In this document: positions 52,246 through 64,000 of the stretch, one piece after another
Position numbering within the stretch: position 1 is the stretch's first letter
Layout of the letters: every line of letters starts with the position of its first letter
DNA from: Apus apus
Taxonomy: Eukaryota > Chordata > Aves > Apodiformes > Apodidae
DNA length: 64,000 bases
Direction: 5' to 3'
NCBI RefSeq assembly: GCF_020740795.1
Contig: NC_067287.1
Span: 17,809,501-17,873,500 of the forward strand
Notes under the pieces: model-generated
The model's database searches: none
What the model saw: the letters and a program-made list of their open reading frames with translations, nothing else
What the model was told of the DNA's origin: nothing
Translations under genes and position numbers: made by a program

Positions 52246-55200
52246 TTTCACTAAAAGCAGTTTGTCTAGTAATTGCAGCATGTTTTAGGCATTATTAGGT
52301 TAAAATATGCTTCAACTGAATGGGCTGTATCCTTGTAGGGATATGTATTGTAGAGACTTTTGTTCTCAGAATATTGCATTTATTGGTATATAAGACACAG
52401 AACAGACAGTGGGATCCAATAGGTATTCATGCGGACTCTGTAAAGGCTGGTATCCCCTGTAATTATAATTCATGTTTGCTTTAGAGCCCTTATTAATCAC
52501 AAACAGCCTGGTGTGTTTTGTTTTCTGTGTGAAGATCTAACATTCCCATTTCCCTAGATTACAGTGAACCTCTGGCTTACTACAGCTACAATAACTCATT
52601 TATATCTCTGCAGAGATAATACACTAATTTTTTGACCTATGCTAATATAATCTGAATGTGCCCTCTTTCAGTGTCAAACAGCATACAGAGGTCAATTAAA
52701 AATGGTCACTAGAATTTTTGTTTGTTAAGGTTGCCTGTGCCCAGCAGCTAATCATGCTCTAGCTGTGAGGGCTGCTATGGTCTTACCCATGACCAAGGTC
52801 ACATTCCTTTTTATGATCACTCTGAATAAGTCAATAACTGATCTTCAGTGCCTGCACTTGGCTTTTAGGATGTGAATGCTTATATTGGTTATTATGACAT
52901 ATGTAAAGGAAAATGTTATATACATGTGTTCTTCTTCTCAGTGTCACACAGCAGAAAGCAAGGGCAAAGAAGAACCATTGCATTTGTATCAATAGATTAT
53001 GAGAGTGGAGGCCAAGCAAGTAAAAAGAAGGATTCACTGCTGGCTGTGGTATGTTCCCTAAAATGGTGGTAAGTTTTGTAAAATGATCTTTCATAGTTTT
53101 ACGGAGTGAAACTACCTTAATGCCTGTGGGGATACTATGATTACTAGAGGCTACATAGGAATAGCAAGGTGGACTGGAAAGCTGAGGTATGTGGAAGTAC
53201 AAGATTACATTATATCCTTGAAAAAAAAAAATCTTAAAATAGAATCTGATTGTTTTCTTAAGATAAGAACAACTCAAACTGTGATTGTGTCTGAAAAGCA
53301 GCAATATAAAATCTGGTTTGCTATAAATACAGGATTCCATTTGTAAAATAAATGTATGCTCAATTATTTTTATATTTTTCCTGCTTGACCAATGTGTATT
53401 CTGAGCTCAGCATTGTGCATAGCTTGGTGCCCATGGGTGTGTTTGGGCTTCTCTTGGATAAGGACTGTGTGGGCTTTTGAACAATAGTCTGCCAAGCGAT
53501 GTATCATGAATCCTAATGGGCTTAGAAAACAGTTGTTCTTTTTCTTCAGCAAATACTGTTGTATCCACATTATTAACATAGATATGTATAGTCGTTTTAA
53601 AAATCATTCAGTGATTATGCAAAAGTCTCATGTATAAGCAATACCGATGTTACTGGAAGCGCCTCATACAGAATCTAAATATAGCAGATCAAATCAAAAC
53701 TGTGCTACATCTTAAGCAACTGTTGACCCATTTCCATATAAAATTGGTTTCTGTATAGAAGAAGACTTTGCTTTTTCTTTTAGACATATTTACTTGTGCT
53801 GCACTAGCTCAAGTATAGTAAAGAGCACATTCTATTCTAAGGTAATTTAATAACTGGTCAATTGGTTTTCAACTTTGTTTATTAGCAACTTTCTATTTAA
53901 GAGTCTGTGATAATGAAGGGCTTGTTCCTGCCCTGTATTATGTGATGGTACCACTGGCTCCTGTAAAATGAGTCGCTGTGATTCAGCACACGCAGGGAGC
54001 CAGTGCTAGGTGCCATGCCATGTGCAGGATGTGCACCAGTTGGCTCAATAAGCTCAGACCTAAATATCTAACTTAAATAAACCGTGAGGAGGAAATTCTA
54101 TTTTAAAGATTTCACTTTGTCCCTTGTTTATCCTACTTTTTTGGGGGGGAATGCAACAGCAGAATTAATAGACTTTGGTACATCAGTGAAATTTCAGAGA
54201 CTGCTATAAATACCTGGAGTAGGAAGAAGGTGAGTTGTTAGCAGTGTAAGCAGTGTTTGTTAGAACATTAGCAGTATCTTAATATAGATTTCTTTTTTGG
54301 CTTCTAATGATACATTATTTTTGCTGGGAAGAGATGACAAAAACGTGTTGCTACTGCTTTTTTGGTGCAAGCTGCTGTTCCCTCGCGGCTCCCGGTGCCA
54401 CCCGGCCAGCAGAGGCCCCTCTGGCAGGGCTCGCTGCCCAAGTCCTGCTCTGGCTGCTGCCCTGTGTGGCAGGGGTGTGCTGCTGTGTGTGGATGTCAGC
54501 ATAGGCAGTGCTGCCACATAGTAATCTCAGTCCCTCGTAATATTTTAAAGCAGGGTTTATTTCTCACACAAAAAGTGTATAACCCAGGCTGTAGGCAACA
54601 GGCCAGCTGGGACCGCAGCAGGCCTGCCAGTGCCTCTGCTCTAAATAATCTGTTATGTTGCATACTATCAGGCCATGCCTTCAGAATTAATTACATAATA
54701 TCAACAATCTTTGAACATTTGGACCTGAAAAATTCAAAGAAATCTGCTCTTTTTTTTTTTTCCCCCCAAGGATTGGTGTTTGTCTTGCTTTTCATGTGCA
54801 CTATTGTCTAAAATACAAGCATATCACAGTATAAATGTTACAGAAGATAATATTATTTGAAGAATAAATGTAAGATATTGTTTAGGTAGTTTGGATACCT
54901 TAAAAGCAGTTTGGTGCTGAAGTCATACATTTTTTGTCATCAGTGACTATATGATGATACAGATGTACAAGAATATAATTTTTAAGCTTAGTGTATTTGC
55001 ACTTTTGCAGTCTTTCCTTTGAAAAGTGTGTTCTAGTCACTTGGGAGAGCAGTGCTGTTAACATCAGAGATTTCACTAAAAGGAAAGTTTTTACTGTGGC
55101 ATGGTTTTACATGCCTTCTCCCAAAAGATGTTTCTTAGCTCTTATTCTTAGCAGAAGCCACTGTTTCCTCCCCGAACTCAAGATTGGTATGTCAAATATA

Positions 55201-58200
55201 GAAAAAAACCAAACGTGTGGTTTTACATCTCATGTCAAAGATGGTTCCTTCAGAAAGCACAGCCGCTTCTATTATGATGCCAAAGCAGGGTAAAATATTA
55301 GATAACAGGCATGGCAATATTATATTTTACAGGGTATGTCCTGACAGCAGAACTAGCCTAATTCACACCCTGTGAGCAGGCAGGTTGTAGCCTGCTCCAG
55401 CTGCCCTGGAGTCCTGTGTCCTCCACCTCTGCATGTAGAGGACATCCAGGAGCATGTGGCTGTTTTGGGACTGGTGACCCATGAGACAAACTGCCTGTCC
55501 TGACAATAACCTGTAATGTAACATTTTAACATCAGAGAATGCAGATTTTTTGATAATGGCATTTTTAATGGAGGTTTTATTATTATTATTATTTTTGAAG
55601 AAGCAGCAAAAGTCAAGAAACTTAACTGATTCCAAGAGGGTTCTTTGCCAGCATGGTATTCCAGCTTCCAGCTTTTTGGTAAGCTGTGTATCAGGTTGAT
55701 CTCACAACTGAATGGATTCAAACGCTCCTTGTCTTACTGATAAGCCTCTTCAGGCTGAAGGATGTAGGTTTCTTGTTGCCCCGCTCCTCTTAGAAGCCCA
55801 AGAAACCTGATGGGAACTCCAAACCTGTGAGGCTGTAAAGTTACTGTGCAAGCCAGGGCTTATCATCTAGACTAAGTGGCCTATTACAATTCTCTCCACT
55901 GCTGAAGTCTGTTTTAACTATCAATGGCTGTGATTAGTTAAGTTAGTGTAACTGTGGTTTCACAATGTCAGAGAAGCAAACCCTGCCTTTGTAATAGTGT
56001 TTTAGGTTGTTTCTGGCTGCAGGCTGTGAATGTACCAGATGTATTCGAGAATTTTATGGCAAATACTGTCTAAGGGAAGCCTGAGTCTGGGTTTTGTTAT
56101 CAAGCCTTTCATGTCTGTGAATTCCAAATCTATCTGAAAGGAGAGAAAGCAAAACAAACCCATTCTTAATTCTAAGTGGTATTCTCCAGCTGGGATCCTG
56201 TTACACATCATCAGATACAAATACTGTTTTTAGTGAACTCCTCACATCAATGGATTTTTGAAATGTTCCACTGCACTTGGCAAAATGAGAAAAGCGTAAG
56301 CAACAATTTCTTTTGGAATAAGTAAAACATAGCTGCTATTAGCATTTAGTTTTGTATGTGCTAAAAAGTATCTGTGTTCAGATTTGGTGATGCAACTTTG
56401 AGTCATTCTTAAACCAGAGACATGGGTCTGAATCACAGCTAAGCAAGTCACTTTTTTTTTTTTTTGTTCGGGGATGTTCAGCCTGGCTTTGTTCAATGAA
56501 ACTGAATATGCCACATTAGAGCATAAGCAGATGATTACCAACAATGTTTATTGATGCTGCCACTAAGAGAAAATGGCAGACTGATATAAAATAAAGAGAC
56601 TTAGCAGATGGGATATTGGCATTTGTATTGGTTAAAATAGATTACTGATTTTACCCAAACCTGCCCTTTTATGAACACTACTGTATTGTTGCTTGTTGAA
56701 GAACTGTAAGTCATATTTATCCTTATAAAATTATTTCCTGTTGCAGACCCAGGCTATTATTACATATATAAAAAAGATTTCATTATTAGGGAATCTAAAG
56801 CATTGATTCCCTGATAGAGCTCCTGTCAGCACTGACTTTGGACGTAAGCTGATGGCGTAGAAAGTTAGATTAAAAGAAACTTTTTTTGTTCCTAGTCATC
56901 CTCTCTTAATATAAAAATAGCAAAATGAGATCTGCATACATAATTATACACAGTTATAATTGAAATAAATGGGTATTAGAAGCAGTATCAAATAGCCTGC
57001 CTTTCACTAAACCCCTGTGACTGAGCAGTACTAAGAACCACGTGAGCTTGCAGAGAGATTCAGAAAGCCCAGCTACTGGGCAGAGCTGTGACCTGCCTCA
57101 AGCCTGCTAAAAACAAAATGCAGATGTAGCACAGGCCTAGGTCAGGTGTGAGAGTTTAGCGGAGTTCAGGCCATCTGAATCTGGCTCTGTGCATCTATAT
57201 ATTGCTGTAAGGGCTTGGTCATGGTAATTGTCACAAACATGAGGGAAGTGTGCAATGATTAATTAGCTCTTTGGTTTTAACATCTAGCATTTTGTGCTAC
57301 GAGTATGCAGCAAGCTCTGCAGGGGCTGTCTTAATGGTCACTCTTTATCATGGGTCAAGGCATGTTCTTTACATGTAGGTCATGCAAGCAATCCTGATTC
57401 ACCAGTATTTGCTCTTGGTGGCTTTTTACACTGGATACCAGGCTCGATAGTTTTGAATTAATATTGACCCTTAGTATCCAGGATGATTCATCACAATTGC
57501 CAATGCATATTTATAGCAGCAAAAATTCATTCAGTGCTAGTCAAGGAAATCATGTGTGAATTTAAGTCCAGTTGGCAAGGTAGTACAGTATCTGAAATGT
57601 TGGCTGTGCAGCAGCTGTCATTCTATGCCAATCTATTCTATCATACAGTAAGCAGGTGGCTCACACATATTGTTTTTACTACATATCATTTTAATTTTGC
57701 AATGTCTCACTGAAATAGGAAATGTGTGCTACTGATTTCAGTACCATTTTCTTTACTGAAGCCTTGAGAGTATGTTAATAGCATGCAGCAATTTACAGTG
57801 TAGTTGGAGTAATACAGCAGCTGGTGAACCTGTTTATTCCCGATGGCTGTGTTGTATATCAGTCTTAAGTGTAGCTAATTAACTTCTATTCATTAGGAAT
57901 TTTACATACATTCAAGCAGAAAAGAAAATATAAGCTCCAAACAGTTTGTGTTCCTTCAGCACCCTTTTGTGATGCCATAACACAGTAACCTGTCTCCCCT
58001 GGTAGACATGCATTGTCCTCAGGCCAGCCAGGGAAGACTTTGCTCGTCTGTGTTTCTCATACTGGTAATTTATTGAGAGCTTATCTGCTGAAGAAAATGT
58101 CTTTACTGCAATGTTATATGGTAGTTGTGTGTATGCCAATTATATCTTGATGTATTGTAAGTAACAATTTTCACAAGACTTTTTTGTGTTTCTTCGCCCA

Positions 58201-61200
58201 TCAGAATTAGCATAGGGTCAGGTGAGGCTGGCAGGACAGGGAGTGACACTGCCCAACAGTCAGCATCCCCATTCAAAATCTGGACTCTGTCTTATATCTG
58301 ATGATCTTGTTGGTTTGCTTCCTTCTCTGTATATTTCTTAGCTTAATCTTCTTCTGGTTGGGCAAATAATATTTTATTTCAGAATAAGCAGTATCTCCTA
58401 TGCCGTTGTTGCTTCCTTTTATGTTTTTTAATTTTCTGGCATTTATTGGCCTGGGAGGATATAATCTAGTCTAATCATAACTGCTATTTCTGCTTGCGAG
58501 AATTGCTGTCAATAGAACTGATAACATTATAATTTTTTCCCCCTGCAAATTGAGATAGCAGAGCCCTTATTTTGGCAATATGCTTCAAAGTGTATTATCT
58601 GAAGGAGTTTTTATATTGAAAACAAAGCACCCCCCCAAAAAAAAAAAAAAAAAAAAAAAAATTAGGAAGGAGAAAGAGGGACAATAAAGTATATGGGATT
58701 GCCTCTCACCCCATAGGCTGTAACGTCTCTGAAGTCAATAACTTGCATTTCTGTGAAGTTGAGTTTTTTCTCCACGTGAGCCAAAAGACAGTGAAAACCT
58801 ACTTGACTTTTCCTAATCGCTTGTTTCGTTGTTCTGCTTTTCTTTTGTGTTCACTTTGCCCTTTTCTCACTTACATGTATTTGCTGGATGTCTCTTCTTG
58901 CTCCCTTTGATTTTGCCTTGTCTCCCGTGTCCTGGAAATTTCTTTCACTATCCCTTCCTCTCTACTGTTGATTTCTTTACTTCTTAGGGCTGTGACAGTT
59001 CACTAGTTCATGTATCATTTCATACTTAACATCCAGTTCCACTGAAGACCCCACTGTGACTCTTATGTTTTCCCCAAAACAGAATTATTAGGGGTGGAGA
59101 TAAAATAAAGTGGGCGTTCAACATCATTGTCTTCTCTAAAATTCAGCTGTTTTCTACGAATTAATAAATTAAGTTCCACCACGTTATGCTATTGGGTGCT
59201 CTACGACAGGAGCTCCCTGCAGTTGTGTGATTTGAACACTGAGTGGCACTAAAGCCCATGTCACTGACAACAAAAGGTATTCCAGAACTCAGGAGGATGC
59301 AAATTAGTAGATAACCTGTGAGAGGGTATTTGTGTAGCTAGGAAGACAGGTTTTATACATATAAACTTATAACAGACCTTACAAATCTTAGACATGTTGC
59401 CTCTCTAGTTATTTTTGAGGAGGAGTTTGTCTGAAGCTTGGTGCAGTTTTGCTGGGGATTATTCTGAAACAGCTGGAAAAAGCCTTCTGAACACTATTTA
59501 TTTATTTATTTATTTATGAATTGACTTGAATTCTTAACTTCAAGCAGGTTCATTATATTAAAAACAACCCATCCTTCTGGAAGTTTTACATCTATTGTGA
59601 AGTTCAAAAAAATTTCTCAGTTTGTTTAGCCCAGAGAAAGCATCAAGAAATGCCCAATATTATAAGTGCTATTGAAAAACCCTCATGTAGTTTTAAAAAA
59701 TGTATATATTTCAGTTCCCCACTGTTCTGGTGAAAATTTGTACCATTATTTTTATTTGAGACTCAGCTCCTACTTACTCAAAAGGCAAAGTTTGATCAAA
59801 GGTTTTTAAACTTCCTCCAGAAAAATAGCTCCTGATTTTATTGTAGAACTGCTGTTTTTATGAGTAGTTCATTACATGAATGTTACATTCAATTTTCTTA
59901 AGAGTACAAGATGATCTGTGCTTTACTTGAAGAAAACACCTGGGACTTGACAGCTGCAGTTTGTGTTTAACAATTTGGAGCTCAAGTCTGGGCCAGGTTT
60001 GGCACATTGCCCTCATTCTTTGTGCTGAGATGAGACCGTCCTCTCAGTTTTGATCTGGAATGCTAGAAATGTAGCTGTAGTATGTGTTTAAAAGTGAAAC
60101 TCTGGTGAAAACCACCAATTTCAGGCATAGGGTGGTGGTCCTGTTTCAAAGTGTGACTCAGATGCAGCAAACATGTCAGGCAAATGAATCTCACTAGAAA
60201 AATAACTTCCATTTCTCTCCTTACTTATTTTCCATCTTTCCCTATGCGCTGCAGCCCTTGGAATTTATTTAATCTCAGTGCACTAAATAAAATTCTGAGT
60301 TTCCCATAGAAACTGCTTTGGTTTTTAATCTTTTATAGAGAGTGATGAGACAAATGGTAATTCCAGAATCTTGCTGATTTTCTTACTTGATCAAATTAAC
60401 TTCAGTCATTGAATTATGTACATAAGTAGCCTGCCCTATTTATGTAGTCACTAATCAGATTGTTCACTGCTAATCAGAGTAGTACCATATTTCTCTTCAC
60501 AGCTGGCAGATGGTTGTTAGATACAGAAGGATTTAAGGGGGGTGAGTTTAGTGGCATACATTAGTTTTTGCCACCTTTCATCTGTGCACTGTGACACTGC
60601 CTTGCTTTTTCACACCACCTTGAGGCAGGTAAGAACTTCTTCCAGTTAAGTGAAACTGAGCCAGCTGGACAAGGTCTGGCATCACCTGGAAAAGTTAACA
60701 GTTTTCATACTGATTTACCTATATTTAGAGGGGGAAAACCTTACCTTCGTGTTCAAGAACAGCTTAAGGTGGAACTGCAATTATAAGAGGCTACTATGTT
60801 CTGAGCTGATTTTTATCAGAGAAGGGTAAATCAACTTTAATCTTCTGCAAGCTAGCAAGTTTCTTAAGCACAACCAATAACCAGTATGTTTCCTGTTGAA
60901 AACATCCTGTAATAGTGCCATGGAAGAACAGTTAATAACTTGATGCTTTGCATTCCTATACTGCAATAATTGTATGTTTTTGTTGCATTTTGCTGGAATG
61001 AAAGAGAGAAATATATATATATCCACACTCATATGTATAAATATATATCTTGGCCGCATTGCCCCTGTTAAACAGGTGTCTAGATCTTAGAGGGATGCCA
61101 GACAAAGCTATTCTCATGTTACTTTCAAAATAAAGTTTCAGGATCAGTTACAGATGATGGAAAAACTCATGCATATGCTCTTATTGGATGAAAGGTATCA

Positions 61201-63810
61201 AGTTCCTATAAAAAATGGGGAATATTTTAGATATTTGCTTCTTCTGCAGTGGCAGATGGGAGTTACTGCAAGGACCCTTATGGCAGGTGTTCTGATGGAC
61301 TCATCAGACCCCCATCTGTGGTTACACAACTAACATACTCCTGTAGCTCTGCATGTCATGCTTCAGTGTATGGGGTTTCAGACAAAAGTGGAATTGTCTT
61401 TTCACATGACTCTGAGGCTCTGTGCTCTAAGGCTTGTGGCTTTGCACGGTTACCAAAAGCATTGCAAGTGTTTTGCAAATTTGGACAAGCTGTACTTGTG
61501 ATGTAATCACAATTGCTTTAAATAAGCGTAGATGGTGGCAATAGCCCCAGTGTCTCAGAGGTTCTTCGTGCCCTTTCTACAGACAAAATATGGATACTGA
61601 ATTCTTTCCTTCCTGACAGCAAATTCTGCAAATTCATTAGTAGTTGGAGAAAATTATTTGCCTTCCTTCTATTTAATATCCCCAAACAGGTATTTACTGT
61701 TCCACAGCATGAATGGTTTTCTCATATTTAAGCCAGCCTGGTGATACATCTTCATTCCTGAATAGTTCTGCCTGGAAAATGAGTAATTTATTATAGACAT
61801 TTCACAAGAAATAGAAAAATATCTTCCATTAAATTTACTACCTCTGGGCATTAAATTTTATTATTTTCTGATTGATGGTAGCCTTGTCATTTGGACAAAC
61901 AAGAACAATCAGCTGTGGTGAAAATGTACTTCTCTCACCTGAGGGTTTGTTCACGAGCTAAAAAGAAATGGCAGAAGTTGTGACAACAGTACCAACAAAC
62001 ATGTCTTTGGCTTGGTCTCCCTTTCAGATACAAGCTTTTCCATTTTTGTTATTAGAAAATCTGTTTGAATTTTGCTATCAAAATTTAGTATTACATACAA
62101 TATTAATAAGCATGTATGATTATATCCTTACAATTTTGTCTCATCCTGGGGAAACAGCAAAGTTTTCGTGCTGAATTTGTTAAATCCCCTTTCAGTAAAT
62201 TTTGAAGATTTAAAGCTGACCTGAATCATATGGAAATGCATTAATCTGATTTTCATTTTGTTTGCTCCTTCAGAATGATCTAAAAGCATAAAACATCCTG
62301 AAGGGTCTTACAGGGAGGTACTCCTCAGTTATGCTCAGCCTATGTTGCATGTGTTAGGCTGTTATAGTTCTTATAAGGCAAATGTAAGTTCTTCCAATAC
62401 CACTAATCCCTCCAGAGGAGGAGAACTACTAAACAAACTTGCAGTTCCACTGCCAGTGTTATCATAGCTTAGTAAATTATACATGGCTCAGATATGAATG
62501 TGTGTGCTGCAGTGATAGTGTTATATTCTTCAAAATAACACCAAGAAATAAAATATAAATTATCTCCAATGTTAGGAGCTCTGACATGCAAAAATTGTTA
62601 TTTCCACTAAACAGGTCAACCTCTCTCCAAGTGTGAATCCAGTTCAAGTGATTTAACATATTCCAGTTGTGTAGTTGTAGCTTGGCTGGAGGATGTGAGA
62701 CAAATCAAAGTCTGTTTTGATACAAATATTTCAGAGTGGGAACTGCTGGAGATGAGAAGCAGTCTTTGGTCCTTTAGACAGTTTAGTCATTAGTGTCCCA
62801 CAGTCTAAGTTGTTTGAGATGTTGAGCACAGTTTATGCCATGATTTCAGTTGAGGTTTTAATCAGTTCCTCATTGTTTTCAAGACATGCAGCCTGATGCA
62901 AGCATCACATTATGCAGCAGTGCCCCAAGGTCCATCGCCAGCAGTGTAGTTCAGTCAGTGTGATATTTACTTTTCATGCTTCACGTGATCCTGATAACAT
63001 CACACTTTCCCTCTAATGTGTTTTTGTGTGTGCAGTGAGAGTATTAGAGGAATTCTGGAAGCTTTGGCAGCTTCTGTTCCTGCCCACAGGTGGTGACATA
63101 TTTTACCTGGGTCAACCCGTTGGCTGTGTTTTTTAGGAACAGGCAAAGATTCCTCAGACTAGAGCATAAGCACAGGCATTGCTGGGTGTAATGCAATGGC
63201 TAGAGAGTGAGTTTACACCTGTGTCCTTACACTTACAGATAATGTGGTATTTGCAGAAATGGCAAAGAGATTACATGTACTAAATGGCTTGGGTGTCTTT
63301 TTTTTTTTTTTTTAAATCTCTTAATGGGCTTAAAGACCCTATAAATAGATGAGATACAGAAACCTCACACTCACTGTCTTAGAGATCCACAGACGTGCAG
63401 ATAAGATTTTTCAAGAACTCTTACTAGAGATCTTGACTGCTCTGGTAAGAGTTTGTACAAATAATTTTATGCATGTGTTTACTGTTACAAAAATAATTCC
63501 AATAAGATTGCCTAATTAGTACGTCTCAGTTTTCTCTTTATACCTAGAAGTTTAATCTGATAGGATTTTTTCATCTTGAGGAGGAAAGTACAATTGTATT
63601 TGAGCTTAATTTTTGCTTCTTTTCCTTAGCAAAAATTTTGAGCTCAGTTCTGTGGTTGGTGTGTTTAACCTTTATTGGATAAAAAAGTGGAATTCAGATT
63701 TTGTGCTGATATTTACACTGTAAATGATCTCTCTTTTATCATTTGTAATGCAAGACGCCTTGGGGTCTAACACTCTGACCGTGTTAGATGTGCCTATCGG
63801 TGTCCAAGTA
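52246..63810. other. Intergenic region
   Basis: AT-rich DNA with low-complexity tracts: ATT near 55580, A25 at 58637-58661, TTTA at 59495-59518, AT near 61011-61022 and a T-tract at 63299-63313. A GC-rich patch of about 130 bases lies at 54360-54490. The longest open frame (52831-53340, minus, 169 codons) has no recognisable product. No SLC4A10 exon was found. Confidence 0.7.
58637..58661 (+). repeat. Poly(A) tract of 25
   Basis: Uninterrupted A run preceded by seven C. Confidence 0.95.
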
Positions 63811-63814
63811 ATTT

Positions 63815-64000
63815 GGACAGGGAACTGCTTGAAAGAGTCCAGCGCAGAGCCACAAAGATGATTAAGGGAGTGGAACATCTCCCTTATGAGGAAAGGCTGA
63901 GGGAGCTGGGTCTCTTTAGTTTGGAGAAAAGGAGACTGAGAGGTGACCTCATCAATGTTTACAAATATGTAAAGGGTGAGTGTAAAGAAGATGGAGTTAA
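63815..64000 (+). mobile_element. CR1 LINE fragment, cut by window end
   Basis: The sequence matches the end of CR1 ORF2 and its translation: frame 63828 onward includes [20 protein letters not shown] and then [15 protein letters not shown], hallmarks of the CR1 ORF2 C-terminus. The frame stays open to the window edge, so this copy is much younger than the one at 6.4 kb. Being 5'-truncated here, as most CR1 copies are, it is probably inactive. It is the best evidence for an avian or reptilian genome. Confidence 0.93.

Noticed and set aside
52831..53340. 169-codon minus-strand open frame
   Set aside because: No recognisable domain, rich in Phe/Ser/Tyr/Leu/His as expected from AT-rich DNA, no splice or start context to support it.
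61249..61506. 85-codon plus-strand frame after a good-looking acceptor (CTTCTTCTGCAG)
   Set aside because: No donor in phase, no conserved domain recognised, Cys/Ser-rich composition not matching a known family.
36240..64000. Search for SLC4A10 first exons, expected next gene by synteny
   Set aside because: I looked for the conserved N-terminal coding sequence and found none; the gene probably starts beyond the window.

Overview
The window is vertebrate nuclear DNA, most likely from a bird. Both genes I can name have large AT-rich introns, canonical splice sites and poly(A) signals. The only clear recent interspersed repeat is a CR1 LINE, the dominant bird/reptile retrotransposon, and repeat density is low. 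The order PSMD14 then TBR1 on the same strand matches the conserved block TANK-PSMD14-TBR1-SLC4A10 of human 2q24. No SLC4A10 exon was recognised.

Region 1 (1-23.9 kb) holds the last eight coding exons of PSMD14 (RPN11/POH1), the JAMM-type deubiquitinase of the 26S proteasome lid. They encode residues 41-310; the first 40 residues lie upstream of the window. The JAMM zinc ligands and catalytic Glu are intact. The introns are mostly featureless AT-rich DNA with a degraded CR1 tail, a GGAT microsatellite and one curious coding-like stretch near 18.9-19.6 kb.

Region 2 (23.9-28.2 kb) is the PSMD14-TBR1 intergenic space. It ends in an almost pure A/C tract followed by the CpG-rich TBR1 5' domain.

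Region 3 (28.2-36.2 kb) is the complete TBR1 gene: six coding exons, a predicted 678 residues with a full T-box, a 1.5 kb 3' UTR and a clear poly(A) signal. Intron 2 uses a GC-AG splice pair. CpG-rich DNA alternates with AT-rich islands in introns 4 and 5 that resemble conserved regulatory blocks.

Region 4 (36.2-64 kb) is downstream intergenic space. It starts with a separate 1.5 kb CpG island. It contains a decayed Ty3/gypsy reverse transcriptase-RNase H relic on the minus strand (44.2-45.2 kb), an unrecognised two-exon gene candidate on the plus strand (48.6-49.5 kb) with matching splice phase and a poly(A) signal just after its stop, an ancient L3-type repeat tail (52.1 kb) and a CR1 copy cut by the window end.

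PSMD14 (housekeeping proteolysis) and TBR1 (cortical glutamatergic neuron identity) are neighbours with no known shared pathway. The accessory interest lies in the 89-residue gene candidate, the gypsy relic and the regulatory architecture around TBR1.
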